A stretch of DNA of 64,000 nucleotides from Spongiivirga citrea (lineage in GTDB: Bacteria > Bacteroidota > Bacteroidia > Flavobacteriales > Flavobacteriaceae). The DNA is taken from positions 94,962 to 158,961 of the forward strand of contig NZ_JAABOQ010000008.1 of the NCBI RefSeq assembly GCF_010671565.1, in the 5' to 3' direction. Below the pieces are notes generated by a model. The model made no database searches, was not told the DNA's origin, and saw only the letters and a program-made list of their open reading frames with translations. How positions within the stretch are numbered: position 1 is the first letter of the stretch; each line of letters begins with the position of its first letter. Shown here one piece after another: positions 1 to 9,526 of this stretch. The translations under genes were made by a program, and so were the position numbers.

Positions 1-750
1 AGTTATTATTACAACACCAGCATTTGCTCTAGTTCCGTAAATCGCAGCAGCTGAGGCACCTTTAAGAACTTCAATACTCTCAATATCCTCTGGATTAATA
101 TCTGAAACTCTGTTAGACCCTCCTTCTTCTCTACCAGCATTTGCTCCAGAAGCAACAGAAGATCCGTTTGTTAACTGAACATTACTTATATAAACACCAT
201 CAACAATAAATAAGGGTTGATTATTCCCAGATAAAGAAGAAATACCTCTTAATCTCATTGCAGTTTGCCCTCCTGGGGCACCACCGGCGGAATTAATATT
301 TACCCCTGTTAATTTTCCATACAATGCACCATCTAAGGTTGAGCCTGTGGTGGTCCCTGTAAGTGACTCACTACTTATGGTTGAAATGTTATTTGCTAAA
401 TTCGATCGTTTAATACTAGTTGCAAGTCCAGTAACAACGACTTCATCTAAATTCGTGACATCCGCTTTCATTTGAACAGTTGATGCATCCGATGCGAGAA
501 CTTCAATGGTCGAATATCCGATGTAGGAAAAAACTAAGGTAGCATCAGCTGAAGCTTCAACAGAGAAATTACCATCAAAATCAGTTAAGGCTCCTGTGGT
601 AGTACCCTTGACTAATACAGTAACCCCGAAGAGCGGTTCTCCAGAAGAGGCGTCTGTGACCTTTCCGGTAATTGTTTGCTGTGCAAAAACCCAAATGGGT
701 AAAAAAGCAAATACAGCAAGCACAGCTTTTTTAAATAAAACATGTTTCAT
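1..750 (-). CDS. SusC/RagA-type TonB-dependent outer-membrane receptor, N-terminal part (runs off left edge)
   Basis: The reading frame from an ATG at 750 stays open for 250 codons to the window edge. It encodes a signal peptide ending near WVFAQQ, then a carboxypeptidase-regulatory-like domain (about residues 24-100, with GKVTDASSGEPL and LTDFDGNFS), and the start of the TonB plug domain with the SusC hallmark LFIVDGVYISN and IESIEVLKGASAAAIYG. This family imports oligosaccharides or peptides through the outer membrane together with a SusD lipoprotein. The SusD partner would lie to the left, outside the window, so the substrate cannot be judged. It is transcribed away from aspS and shares a 212-base intergenic region with it. 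Confidence 0.93.
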   Translation of the reverse strand, partial: MKHVLFKKAVLAVFAFLPIWVFAQQTITGKVTDASSGEPLFGVTVLVKGTTTGALTDFDGNFSVEASADATLVFSYIGYSTIEVLASDASTVQMKADVTNLDEVVVTGLATSIKRSNLANNISTISSESLTGTTTGSTLDGALYGKLTGVNINSAGGAPGGQTAMRLRGISSLSGNNQPLFIVDGVYISNVQLTNGSSVASGANAGREEGGSNRVSDINPEDIESIEVLKGASAAAIYGTRANAGVVIIT

Positions 751-909
751 AATTATTGGTTTTAAGATTGTTTGTTAACAAATTAGTAATTATTTCAACG
801 GATAACTACGTTTTTCGCAACAAATATGTTCTAAACAGCAATTTTTAACAATAAATGAATCTCATGTGATTTCTTAGGAAGAAATTCTTGGTGTAATTCA
901 CAATCGCTT

Positions 910-942
910 TTGGGCATTAAGAAATATAACTTCTTAAATTTG
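910..942 (+). promoter_or_regulatory. Bacteroidota-type promoter for aspS
   Basis: A TAAATTTG box (935-942) matches the -7 consensus TAnnTTTG, and a TTG (910-912) lies 22 bases upstream, within the usual range. Transcription would start shortly before the aspS ATG at 963, leaving a short leader without a Shine-Dalgarno sequence. Confidence 0.6.
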
Positions 943-962
943 CAGCCAGTAAAAAACTAGGC

Positions 963-2711
963 ATGTATAGAAGTCATAACTGCGGCGAATTAAGAATTGC
1001 AGATGTTGGAAAAGAAGTTACACTTTCAGGTTGGGTGCAACGTATTAAAAATAGAGGTGTTTTAAACTGGGTTGTTGTTCGTGATCGATATGGAACAACA
1101 CAATTGGTATTTGATGAAGAACGTTCTGCTTCGGATTTACTCGAGCAGTCTAAAACCTTAGGTCGTGAGTTCGTCATACAAGCCGAAGGAAAAGTGATCG
1201 AACGTGAATCGAAAACAAAAAGTATGGCTACTGGCGATATCGAGATCTTGGTTACTAAACTAACGGTGCTTAACGCCGCCGAAACGCCGCCTTTTACCAT
1301 TGAAGATGAGACTGATGGTGGCGATGATATCCGTATGAAGTATCGATATTTAGATATTCGTCGTAATCCGGTAAAAAATAGCTTGATCTTTCGTCATAAA
1401 GTGGCGATGGAAGTGCGCAAATATCTTTCTAACCAAGATTTTATCGAGGTTGAAACACCCTATTTAATTAAATCTACTCCAGAAGGCGCGCGTGACTTTG
1501 TGGTGCCAAGCCGCATGAATGAAGGGCAGTTTTATGCGCTTCCTCAATCACCACAAACTTTTAAGCAGTTGCTTATGGTAGGTGGCATGGATAAATACTT
1601 TCAAATTGTAAAGTGTTTTCGTGATGAGGATTTAAGAGCTGACCGTCAACCCGAATTCACACAAATTGATTGTGAAATGGCATTTGTTGAGCAAGAAGAT
1701 ATCTTGAATACGTTTGAGGGCTTAACCCGTCATTTGTTAAAGGAGGTAAATGGTGTTGAAGTTGACAAGTTTCCAAGAGTGCTCTATGATGATGCCATGC
1801 GTTTATATGGCAATGATAAGCCCGATATTCGTTTTGGGATGGAATTTGGTGAGTTGAATAAAGTAGCACAACATAAAGAATTCAATGTTTTTAATAAGGC
1901 AGAATTAGTTGTTGGTATTGCAGTTCCCGGAGCGAATACATTTACCAGAAAAGAGATTGATAAATTGATCGATTGGGTAAGGCGACCGCAGGTAGGCGCT
2001 TTAGGAATGGTTTACGTTCGTTGTAACGAAGATGGTACATTTAAGTCATCTGTAGATAAGTTTTATGATCAGGATGATCTTGCAAAATGGGCCGAAAAAA
2101 CAGGAGCAAAAGCTGGAGATTTAATCTGTGTATTATCAGGTAAAAAGGATAAAACTAGGGCACAATTAAGTGCTTTAAGAATGGAATTAGCCGAGCGCCT
2201 AGGTCTTCGTAAACCAGATGAATTTGCACCACTATGGGTTATCGATTTCCCATTGTTAGAATGGGATGAAGAATCAGAACGTTACCATGCAATGCATCAT
2301 CCGTTTACCTCTCCAAAACCTGGTCAGTTAGCATTATTGGCTACAAATCCTGGAGATGTCAAGGCAAACGCTTATGATTTAGTGTTGAATGGAAATGAGA
2401 TTGGTGGAGGATCGATTAGAATTCACGATAAAGAAACGCAAGCATTAATGTTCGATTATCTTGGATTCACGCCTGAAGAAGCGAAGGCGCAATTCGGATT
2501 TTTAATGGATGCTTTTCAATACGGAGCACCACCGCATGGCGGACTTGCTTTCGGTTTAGACAGACTGGTTGCTATTTTAGGTGGACAAGAAACGATTCGT
2601 GATTTTATTGCTTTTCCTAAAAATAATTCAGGACGAGATGTTATGATTGATGCACCGGCAACAATTGATAATGAGCAGTTAAAGGAATTAAATTTAAAAC
2701 TCGATTTGTAA
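963..2711 (+). CDS. aspS: Aspartate--tRNA ligase
   Basis: This cytoplasmic class II aminoacyl-tRNA synthetase charges tRNA-Asp with aspartate. The 582-residue protein has the N-terminal OB-fold anticodon-binding domain (about 1-105), class II motifs 1 and 2 ([23 protein letters not shown]), the bacterial GAD insertion and motif 3 near the C-terminus ([15 protein letters not shown]). The length is typical of bacterial AspRS. The ATG at 963 opens directly with the conserved [10 protein letters not shown] start. A promoter lies just upstream and a strong hairpin terminator follows, so it is a single-gene transcript. Nothing is unusual. Confidence 0.98.
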   Translation: MYRSHNCGELRIADVGKEVTLSGWVQRIKNRGVLNWVVVRDRYGTTQLVFDEERSASDLLEQSKTLGREFVIQAEGKVIERESKTKSMATGDIEILVTKLTVLNAAETPPFTIEDETDGGDDIRMKYRYLDIRRNPVKNSLIFRHKVAMEVRKYLSNQDFIEVETPYLIKSTPEGARDFVVPSRMNEGQFYALPQSPQTFKQLLMVGGMDKYFQIVKCFRDEDLRADRQPEFTQIDCEMAFVEQEDILNTFEGLTRHLLKEVNGVEVDKFPRVLYDDAMRLYGNDKPDIRFGMEFGELNKVAQHKEFNVFNKAELVVGIAVPGANTFTRKEIDKLIDWVRRPQVGALGMVYVRCNEDGTFKSSVDKFYDQDDLAKWAEKTGAKAGDLICVLSGKKDKTRAQLSALRMELAERLGLRKPDEFAPLWVIDFPLLEWDEESERYHAMHHPFTSPKPGQLALLATNPGDVKANAYDLVLNGNEIGGGSIRIHDKETQALMFDYLGFTPEEAKAQFGFLMDAFQYGAPPHGGLAFGLDRLVAILGGQETIRDFIAFPKNNSGRDVMIDAPATIDNEQLKELNLKLDL

Positions 2712-2735
2712 AACATATAAATCTATTTTTAAAAT

Positions 2736-2775
2736 AAAAGACCTATAAGTAGTGCCAAGCTTATAGGTCTTTTTT
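2736..2775 (+). terminator. Rho-independent terminator after aspS
   Basis: An inverted repeat pairs AAGACCTATAAG (from about 2738 to 2749) with CTTATAGGTCTT (from 2760), with a 10-base loop, followed by a T run (2770-2775). It separates aspS from the ClC gene. Confidence 0.85.
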
Positions 2776-2806
2776 AGTACTTTTAAGTGTTGCCAGCTAA
2801 CTGTTT

Positions 2807-4585
2807 ATGAAACAAAATTACTACTTCAAGAAATTTTTAATTTGGAAGTATAAGAACATCTCTGCGAAAACCTTCATTTTAATTCTCAGTGCTATGGTTG
2901 GTTTATTGGCGGGACTAGCAGCGGTATTTATCAAAAACATTACCTATGCTATTGAAGCGACACTTGAAGAGGGAATTGTTTTTTCTAAAAACCAGCTCTA
3001 CTTTATTCTTCCAGTAATAGGTTTGTTTCTAGTGTTTTTGTTAGTCAAATTCGTTATCAAAAAACCAATTGAGCATGCCATACCGTCCATTTTGTATTCA
3101 TTGTCAAAAAGGAATGGCTTTATAAATAGTACTAAAATATATTATCCACTTATCACGGCACCATTAACTGTTGGTTTTGGTGGGTCGGTCGGACTACTGG
3201 GACCAGCTGTTGCCTCAGGCGCAGCACTGAGTTCGACTTTAGGACGATTATTCCATTTAAAAGGAAAAACCAAAATGTTATTGATTGCCTGTGCATCCGC
3301 TGGGGCGATTTCTTCTATTTTCCAGTCGCCAATTGCAGCTATTATTTTTGCAGTTGAAGTGTTTAGTTTGGACCTTACTTTTGCTTCACTTTTACCTTTG
3401 TTACTTGCATCAATTTCATCGATCATAACTTCTTATTTTTTTCTTGGCGATACGGTGCTATTTGATTTTTTAGTTGCAGATCGATTTGAAATTAAAGACA
3501 CCTTGTTCTATGTATTACTTGGTGTGGCTACTGCATTTGCCTCGATTTATTTTACCAAAATGTATTTCGGAATCATGCAGTTTTTTCAACGTTTTAAAAG
3601 TCCGATTAAAAAATTACTAGTGGGGGGGCTAGCGATTGGGGGCATGCTCTATTTTATACCTCCGCTATATGGTGAAGGTTTTGGGTTTATTAATAGTTTA
3701 TTAGAAGGCGATCATTTAAAGGCATTAGGTGAAACTCCGTTTGATAATTATAAAGAAAATATCTGGGTAGTAATTGCTTTACTGTTTGGGATAACCATTT
3801 TTAAAGCCGTTGCTATGACTACTACTTTCGCTGCAGGAGGTGCGGGCGGTATTTTTATTCCGACTTTGGTGATGGGCAGCGCACTAGGCAATGTAGTAGC
3901 CAAGATAATCAACAATTTGGGTCTAGGTTTTAATGTATCTGAAGCGAATTTCACTTTGATTGGCATGGCTGGGTTGGTCGCAGGAGTGTTACATGCACCC
4001 TTGACTTCAATATTCCTAATTGCGGAAATTACAGGCGGTTATCAGTTGTTCGTTCCACTCATGATTACAGTTGCAATCTCATTCATAATTACAAAAAATG
4101 CATTGGAACATACGATTTACACAAGAGAGCTTGCAGAACAAGGAGCACTTTTAACGCATGATAAAGACCAAACGGTATTGACTTTAATGAATTTGAAAAG
4201 TGTCATTGAAGATAACTTTATTAGCCTACATCCGGAAATGAAATTGAGAGAAATGCTTCATAATGGCGTGGCTAAGTCCGCAAGAAATTTATTTCCAGTA
4301 GTTGATGAAGACGGCTATTTAGAAGGAATCGTCTTGCTTGATGATATTCGCGAGTTTATGTTTGATACTAGTTTATATGATACTACTTTTGTTAAAGAGG
4401 TGATGCAAAATCCGCCTGCCCTTATCCACCAAGGCAAAGATTCTATGAAAGAAGTAATGCGAAAATTTCAGGATAGTGGAGCATGGAATTTGCCGGTCGT
4501 AAAGGATAATCTCTATGTCGGTTTTGTCTCAAAATCGAAATTATTGACGGCCTACAGACGAAAACTGATTGATTTTACTGGATGA
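2807..4585 (+). CDS. ClC-family chloride channel/transporter with C-terminal CBS pair
   Basis: This integral membrane protein of 592 residues has a ClC core (about 20-440) and two CBS domains (about 455-590). ClC signatures visible are AIPSI (about 91-95), the GGSVG loop (125-129) and AGGIFIP. In the loop that normally reads GREGP the sequence is GLLGP: the gating glutamate (Glu148 in E. coli ClcA) is Leu131. The internal proton glutamate (Glu203) is Val185 (FAVEVF). By family knowledge, loss of both glutamates uncouples proton exchange, so this is more likely a passive anion channel than an H+/Cl- antiporter. Its stop overlaps the start of the next gene (ATGA). Confidence 0.9.
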   Translation: MKQNYYFKKFLIWKYKNISAKTFILILSAMVGLLAGLAAVFIKNITYAIEATLEEGIVFSKNQLYFILPVIGLFLVFLLVKFVIKKPIEHAIPSILYSLSKRNGFINSTKIYYPLITAPLTVGFGGSVGLLGPAVASGAALSSTLGRLFHLKGKTKMLLIACASAGAISSIFQSPIAAIIFAVEVFSLDLTFASLLPLLLASISSIITSYFFLGDTVLFDFLVADRFEIKDTLFYVLLGVATAFASIYFTKMYFGIMQFFQRFKSPIKKLLVGGLAIGGMLYFIPPLYGEGFGFINSLLEGDHLKALGETPFDNYKENIWVVIALLFGITIFKAVAMTTTFAAGGAGGIFIPTLVMGSALGNVVAKIINNLGLGFNVSEANFTLIGMAGLVAGVLHAPLTSIFLIAEITGGYQLFVPLMITVAISFIITKNALEHTIYTRELAEQGALLTHDKDQTVLTLMNLKSVIEDNFISLHPEMKLREMLHNGVAKSARNLFPVVDEDGYLEGIVLLDDIREFMFDTSLYDTTFVKEVMQNPPALIHQGKDSMKEVMRKFQDSGAWNLPVVKDNLYVGFVSKSKLLTAYRRKLIDFTG

Positions 4586-4833
4586 TGAAGCATATATTAC
4601 GTTTTTTACTGATTGTTATTATAATAGGAGTTGCAGTTGGATATTACTTTAAAAACTCAGGAGATTCTCCAACTGGGGATAAGATAATAGGGATAAGCAT
4701 TTTGGCACTTTCGTTTATTTTAATGCCACTTTTTATCTATCACCGATATAAGAATAAGGATTTAAGCGGCTACTCAATTCTTCCTAAGAATGATGATGAA
4801 AATGATGAAGAGGATAGGAGTAAATTGAATTGA
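4582..4833 (+). CDS. Small membrane protein coupled to the ClC gene
   Basis: This 83-residue protein has two hydrophobic segments (about 5-21 and 36-53), a short loop between them and a charged, acidic C-terminal tail (NDDENDEEDRSK). Its ATG overlaps the stop of the ClC gene by four bases, so translation is probably coupled and a shared function is plausible. No enzymatic family is recognised. Similar small two-helix proteins with an unassigned role are common in flavobacteria. Confidence 0.75.
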   Translation: MMKHILRFLLIVIIIGVAVGYYFKNSGDSPTGDKIIGISILALSFILMPLFIYHRYKNKDLSGYSILPKNDDENDEEDRSKLN

Positions 4834-4878
4834 AGCAAAACCGTGTATCTTGATTCTTAAAGCACAGTGATCTCGTTT

Positions 4879-5328
4879 CTAGTTAAGGTTCCGCTTCTCA
4901 ATAAAAAAGCGTTTCATTAAATCAGAGCATTCTTTTTCCAAAATTCCACTTTTGATTTTTGTTTTGGGGTGTAAAGTAGTTCCCATAGACCCACAACCTC
5001 TTTTTTCATCGGTTGCACCGTAGATGATTTCTGAAATTTGACTCCAATATAAAGCGCCACCACACATTTGGCAAGGTTCTAATGTGACATACAATTTGCA
5101 ACCTGTAAGATATTTTCCGCCTAAAAAATTAGCAGCAGCAGTAATAGCTTGCATTTCAGCATGGGCGGTAACATCGTTTAAGGTTTCGGTAAGGTTATGA
5201 CCTCTTGCTATAATGCGATCTTCAATTACTACAATTGCACCCACTGGCACTTCACCTTTTTCAAAAGCAGCTTCAGCTTCTTGTAAGGCTTTTTTCATGA
5301 AATAGGTATCGTCAAAAGGAGTCATCAT
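4879..5328 (-). CDS. tadA: tRNA-specific adenosine deaminase
   Basis: The enzyme converts adenosine to inosine at the wobble position of tRNA-Arg(ACG). The 149-residue protein has the zinc and catalytic motif HAE (His56, Glu58) and PCxxC (Cys86, Cys89) of the cytidine/deoxycytidylate deaminase fold, at normal length for TadA. Two adjacent ATG codons (5328 and 5325) could each serve as start. It is divergent from dxs, with only 24 bases between the annotated starts, so the two promoters must overlap. Confidence 0.93.
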   Translation of the reverse strand: MMTPFDDTYFMKKALQEAEAAFEKGEVPVGAIVVIEDRIIARGHNLTETLNDVTAHAEMQAITAAANFLGGKYLTGCKLYVTLEPCQMCGGALYWSQISEIIYGATDEKRGCGSMGTTLHPKTKIKSGILEKECSDLMKRFFIEKRNLN

Positions 5329-5352
5329 ATGCTGTAAAAATACAATTTCAAG

Positions 5353-7143
5353 ATGTACCTTTATCGTCTGATTATGTCATTGTTAAAAAATATCAACTCA
5401 CCACTTGATCTTCGTTCTTTAAATGAGAATGATTTGCCACAATTGGCACAAGAACTCCGCGATTTTATAATCGAAGTGGTTTCGACTAAAGAAGGCCATT
5501 TAGGGGCTAGCCTTGGGGTGGTTGAACTCACAATCGCTTTGCATTATGTATTTAATACGCCAAATGATCAGCTTATTTGGGATGTAGGTCATCAGGCATA
5601 CGGCCATAAAATATTAACCGGACGTAAGGAAATCTTCGAATCTAACAGAAGGTTGAATGGCATTAGCGGATTCCCTAAAAGAGCGGAAAGTGAATATGAT
5701 GCATTTGGAGTAGGACACTCTTCTACATCGATCTCTGCCGCTCTAGGTATGGCAATTGCGTCTAACTTAAAAGGAGAAATAGAAAAACAACATATAGCAG
5801 TCATTGGTGATGCTTCTATTGCTAGTGGGATGGCTTTTGAAGGCTTGAACCATGCTGGAGTTACGGACGCTAATTTGTTGGTGATATTAAATGACAATGC
5901 GATAGGAATTGATCCAAGCGTAGGCGCTTTAAAACAATATTTAACCAATGTAAAAAAAGGGGGCGCTAGAGAAGAAAACATTTTCGAAGCGCTCAATTTT
6001 GAGTACTCAGGCCCGATTGATGGCCATGATCTTAGTGCAGTTATAGCGGAATTAAATAGGCTTAAAGATATTAAAGGGCCGAAGTTTTTGCATGTCATTA
6101 CTACTAAGGGAAAAGGCTTGCAAAAAGCTGAGGAAAACCAGGTGCAATACCACGCTCCTGGAAAATTTGACAAAACTACCGGTGAATTAAAGCCAAGAAT
6201 CTTGAATGGCGATGAGTCGCCAAAATATCAAGATGTTTTTGGACATACGATTGTCGAGCTGGCCGAGAAAAATGAAAAAATCATAGGAATTACGCCGGCA
6301 ATGCCAACAGGTAGTTCATTAAAATATATGATGGAAGCAATGCCCGATCGAGCAATTGATGTTGGTATTGCGGAACAACATGCGGTAACGCTGGCGGCTG
6401 GAATGGTAACACAAGGGATGGTCGTTTTTTGCAATATATATTCCACCTTTTTACAGCGCGCTTATGATCAAGTAATTCACGACGTTGCTTTACAGAATTT
6501 ACCTGTGATTTTCTGTTTAGATCGTGCTGGACTAGTAGGACAGGACGGAGCAACGCATCATGGGGTTTTTGATATTGCCTATTTAAGATGTATCCCCAAT
6601 CTTATCATATTCGAACCGATGAATGAAAGTGAACTGCGCAATATCATGTACACGGCGCAATTGGGATTAGATAATCCCATTGCGATTCGATATCCTCGAG
6701 GGCGCGGAATGCTTACCAATTGGAAAACTTCTTTTGAAAAAATAGATATTGGAACTGCTAGAAAACTAAATGATGGCCATAAAGTAGCTGTTTTATCATT
6801 GGGACATATCGGCAATTCAATTGCTAAACTAACAGAAGACAAAAACCTACACAATGCTATAGCGCATTACAGTATGCGTTTTGTGAAACCGCTAGATGAG
6901 AAGATGCTACACCATATTTTTTCAAACTATAAATATGTAGTAACGATAGAAAATGGATCAAAAATTGGCGGTTTCGGGTCTGCTGTAATTGAATTTGCAT
7001 CGGAACATCAATATAAAAATGATATTAAAGTGTTCGGAGTTCCAGATGAGTTTATTGAACATGGCAGTGTTTCAGAACTTCAGCAAATTGCTAGAATCGA
7101 TATGGAAAGTGTTAAAAAACACATTCAAAAAATAATGGAGTAA
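5353..7143 (+). CDS. dxs: 1-deoxy-D-xylulose-5-phosphate synthase
   Basis: This is the first enzyme of the MEP isoprenoid pathway: thiamine-diphosphate-dependent condensation of pyruvate and glyceraldehyde 3-phosphate in the cytoplasm. The TPP-binding stretch (GDASIASGMAFEG through LNDNAIG), the transketolase central domain (DVGIAEQHAVTLAAG, DGATHHGVFD) and the C-terminal domain are all present in 596 residues. A second ATG at 5374 would give a 589-residue protein beginning MSLLKNINSP, a more natural start given the crowded upstream region. The DUF3078 gene follows after 55 bases. Confidence 0.96.
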   Translation: MYLYRLIMSLLKNINSPLDLRSLNENDLPQLAQELRDFIIEVVSTKEGHLGASLGVVELTIALHYVFNTPNDQLIWDVGHQAYGHKILTGRKEIFESNRRLNGISGFPKRAESEYDAFGVGHSSTSISAALGMAIASNLKGEIEKQHIAVIGDASIASGMAFEGLNHAGVTDANLLVILNDNAIGIDPSVGALKQYLTNVKKGGAREENIFEALNFEYSGPIDGHDLSAVIAELNRLKDIKGPKFLHVITTKGKGLQKAEENQVQYHAPGKFDKTTGELKPRILNGDESPKYQDVFGHTIVELAEKNEKIIGITPAMPTGSSLKYMMEAMPDRAIDVGIAEQHAVTLAAGMVTQGMVVFCNIYSTFLQRAYDQVIHDVALQNLPVIFCLDRAGLVGQDGATHHGVFDIAYLRCIPNLIIFEPMNESELRNIMYTAQLGLDNPIAIRYPRGRGMLTNWKTSFEKIDIGTARKLNDGHKVAVLSLGHIGNSIAKLTEDKNLHNAIAHYSMRFVKPLDEKMLHHIFSNYKYVVTIENGSKIGGFGSAVIEFASEHQYKNDIKVFGVPDEFIEHGSVSELQQIARIDMESVKKHIQKIME

Positions 7144-7198
7144 GCTTCTTCGTTGTTGTCAATCATATGTATTTTTGAAGCTTTATTAGTCTAAATCT

Positions 7199-8236
7199 AT
7201 GCACAAGGCATCTTTTCTTCTTGTTTTTATGCTCCTAAGTGGTCTTAGTTATGCACAACGAGGCTACCAAAATCCAATTCCGGAGATTGAAACTGAAGGT
7301 GTTGTAAAATTCAAACCCGACTTAGGAATTCTACCTATTGATGAGCGATGGTTGAGATTTAGTGTGGCTTTAGATACTATTTGGTGGACAAAAAAAAACA
7401 ATTTTGGAATTGATCTTAGTCAAGCATCATTTGTGAATTGGAATGCTGGAGGTAATAATGCGATAGCTGGCCTTGTAAAGGGTCTATTTGTAAGAAGTTA
7501 TTTGCGCAAGCAGGTTAGCTGGGACAATGAAATAGAAGCTCGATATGGACTGAGCAAACAGCAGGATATCGAGGTTAGAAAAACGGAAGATCTCGTGCGG
7601 CTTAAGAGTACTTTTGGGTATCGAAAGGATAGCATTTCTAGTTGGTATTATTCGGTTAAACTAGATTTTAGAACACAATTTACGGATGGGTTTAAGTATC
7701 CCGATACATCGACGCCCATTTCTCGTTTTATGGCTCCAGGCTATTTGTTTCTTGGTATTGGTGCGGAGTATGCCCCAAAGGATAAGAAGTTTAAATTATT
7801 CCTATCGCCTTTAACCCAAAAATCAACTTTTGTTTTAGATCAAGACTTGGCGGATGCTGGATCTTTTGGAGTGGATGAAGCGGTTTTAGATGGTGATGGA
7901 AACGTACTTATTCCTGGAAAAAATTCTAGGAACGAATTAGGAATTCTTATTACCCATAATTGGGAGTTTCCCATTTATAAGAACATGAATTTTAAAACGA
8001 ACAGCACCTTTTATAGCGACTATCTTAATAAATTTGGCAATATCGACGTCGACTGGGAAATGCTAATTACTTTTAAAGTAAATGAATATGTTAATGCCTC
8101 AATAGGCACGCAGTTATTGTATGATGACGATGTGAAATTTAGAGATGACCTTGATGGTGATGGCACTCTAGAAACCTTAGGCCCTCGAGTACAATTTAGG
8201 CAAGTGCTGGGAGTTGGTTTTAATTACAATTTTTGA
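7199..8236 (+). CDS. DUF3078 outer-membrane barrel protein
   Basis: This 345-residue exported protein has a signal peptide ending near LSYAQRG and then the DUF3078 pattern (QASFVNWNAGGNNAIAGL) and repeated amphipathic beta strands (SWYYSVKLDFRTQF, KLFLSPLTQKSTF, MNFKTNSTFYSDY), ending in an aromatic residue (FNYNF). That pattern fits an outer-membrane beta-barrel. The function of the family is unknown. It is co-directional with dxs, a neighbourhood I recall as common in flavobacteria. Confidence 0.85.
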   Translation: MHKASFLLVFMLLSGLSYAQRGYQNPIPEIETEGVVKFKPDLGILPIDERWLRFSVALDTIWWTKKNNFGIDLSQASFVNWNAGGNNAIAGLVKGLFVRSYLRKQVSWDNEIEARYGLSKQQDIEVRKTEDLVRLKSTFGYRKDSISSWYYSVKLDFRTQFTDGFKYPDTSTPISRFMAPGYLFLGIGAEYAPKDKKFKLFLSPLTQKSTFVLDQDLADAGSFGVDEAVLDGDGNVLIPGKNSRNELGILITHNWEFPIYKNMNFKTNSTFYSDYLNKFGNIDVDWEMLITFKVNEYVNASIGTQLLYDDDVKFRDDLDGDGTLETLGPRVQFRQVLGVGFNYNF

Positions 8237-8307
8237 TTGTTTGTAACATAAAGTTCCACTAAGAAGTACCAAGAAAAAAGTTTCAACTAAAAGTACTGTG
8301 AACTAAA

Positions 8308-8775
8308 CTACCAGCTTTGTCCACTTAACTTAAGCGCCCCTTTTAGAATATCTTTTCTACTAATTTGGCCAACCATTTTTCCATCTTGCATTACAGGGAA
8401 ACGTCTTCTTTTAGAATCGTAAAAAAGACGTGCGATGTCAAAAATATTCTGATCCCATTCAATCGTTTGTACATTTTTGTACATATATTTTTCAACTGTT
8501 TGATCACCCATTGGCATATTAAAATACCGGCTCTCTGATACTTGCTTCATACAATCACCCTCTGATATCATGCCAACTAGTTTACCAGTATTGTCAACTA
8601 CAGGGCCTCCTGAAATGCGTTTTTTTATTAAGACTTCCATGACTTCTAAAACCGAATGATCTGGTTTGAAAAGAATAAGATCTTTAACTTTCGTCATATA
8701 ATCTGATACAAGAATAGGAGCATCATATTCCTTTTTCTGCTCGGCTTGTGCGCCTCTAAAACTTTTAATCCCCAT
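8308..8775 (-). CDS. CBS-domain protein
   Basis: This 155-residue cytoplasmic protein consists of two CBS motifs (about 24-80 and 92-150) with little else: VSDYMTKVKDLILFKPDHSVLEV, then KYMYKNVQTIEWDQNIFDIARLF. CBS pairs bind adenine nucleotides and regulate partner proteins. The partner is not evident here because the next genes belong to iron transport. No catalytic domain is attached. Confidence 0.88.
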   Translation of the reverse strand: MGIKSFRGAQAEQKKEYDAPILVSDYMTKVKDLILFKPDHSVLEVMEVLIKKRISGGPVVDNTGKLVGMISEGDCMKQVSESRYFNMPMGDQTVEKYMYKNVQTIEWDQNIFDIARLFYDSKRRRFPVMQDGKMVGQISRKDILKGALKLSGQSW

Positions 8776-8889
8776 AGCTTTTAGTTTTGTAGTTGGTCGT
8801 TGATATTACAATGAAATTCAAGCGACACAATCGCCAATTGAATTTTCATAAGTTAATAAAGATAAGTCGTTTAGTTGAAAATAACAATC

Positions 8890-9036
8890 TTAATTACAAC
8901 CACAGTCATCGCTACAACCACCTTTTTTGTGATTTTTACGAACACCTATACCCTTTGGAAAGAATTTATGCACTAAGAAGATAACCGCTCCTAAGAAGGT
9001 GAAAATAACCAGTATAGTTTGTAAATCGATCTTCAT
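8890..9036 (-). CDS. FeoB-associated Cys-rich membrane protein
   Basis: A 48-codon gene read on the minus strand from ATG 9036 to TAA 8890. It encodes one N-terminal transmembrane helix (about residues 7-23, IVIF-type hydrophobic run) and a short basic tail ending in a cysteine cluster (GGCSDDCGCN). This is the pattern of the FeoB-associated Cys-rich membrane family, found next to feoB in Bacteroidota and thought to help ferrous-iron handling. It lies downstream of feoA-feoB on the same strand. A spurious plus-strand frame covers the same bases. Confidence 0.85.
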   Translation of the reverse strand: MKIDLQTILVIFTFLGAVIFLVHKFFPKGIGVRKNHKKGGCSDDCGCN

Positions 9037-9087
9037 TTTGCTAAGATACTATTAGTATTTAAGTCGAAGCTAGTTTAGCTATCCTTA

Positions 9088-9519
9088 CTATTGCTTAAAA
9101 TAAATATCTACATAATCAGCAACTCCATCACAAGGATTGTCAATATCTTGTAATCGCCAGTATTTTCTTTTTCCCTTGGCTTTGAAGGTAAAAATGCCGT
9201 TTCGCCTACAAGGTTCTCCGTTGTTGATATGACTTATTTCTGTTTCAATGATTCCTGTAAAGGTTAATTCAGTCTCGCTTACAGGATTTAAAGTGCCTTC
9301 TATTTTGAGGTAGTCGCTATTTTCTTTGCTTTTTTGTTCGCCTATAATGCGATATTCATTTGCCTTTTCACTTTTGGTAATAGTAGCTTTCCCAAAGTAA
9401 TCCCAAGAAATCCATTGAAGGGATAGCATGTGATTGCCTAGTAATTTTTCTTCAATATTTTGTTGAGCAAAAAGCCCGCCTGATAGAAACAAAAAGAGTA
9501 TTACAACGAACTTTTTCAT
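9088..9519 (-). CDS. Exported protein of unknown function in the feo cluster
   Basis: This 143-residue protein starts at ATG 9519; a longer start at TTG 9525 would add only two residues. A clear signal peptide (MKKFVVILFLFLSGGLFAQQ) is followed by a small, mostly beta domain with tryptophans (LSLQWISWDYFG) and two cysteines (residues near 109 and 131) that could form a disulfide. No family is recognised. It begins 7 bases after the feoB stop, so it is cotranscribed with iron uptake and probably acts in the periplasm. Confidence 0.75.
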   Translation of the reverse strand: MKKFVVILFLFLSGGLFAQQNIEEKLLGNHMLSLQWISWDYFGKATITKSEKANEYRIIGEQKSKENSDYLKIEGTLNPVSETELTFTGIIETEISHINNGEPCRRNGIFTFKAKGKRKYWRLQDIDNPCDGVADYVDIYFKQ

Positions 9520-9526
9520 AATCAAC

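Noticed and set aside
596..778. A 60-codon plus-strand open frame
   Set aside because: It is the antisense shadow of the SusC-like receptor's N-terminus.
5354..5361. TACCTTTA as a -7 box for dxs
   Set aside because: It misses the final G of TAnnTTTG and would leave almost no leader even for the 5374 start.
8793..8984. A 63-codon plus-strand open frame
   Set aside because: It is antisense to the Cys-rich FeoB-associated gene, has a low-complexity Asn/His composition and no family signal.
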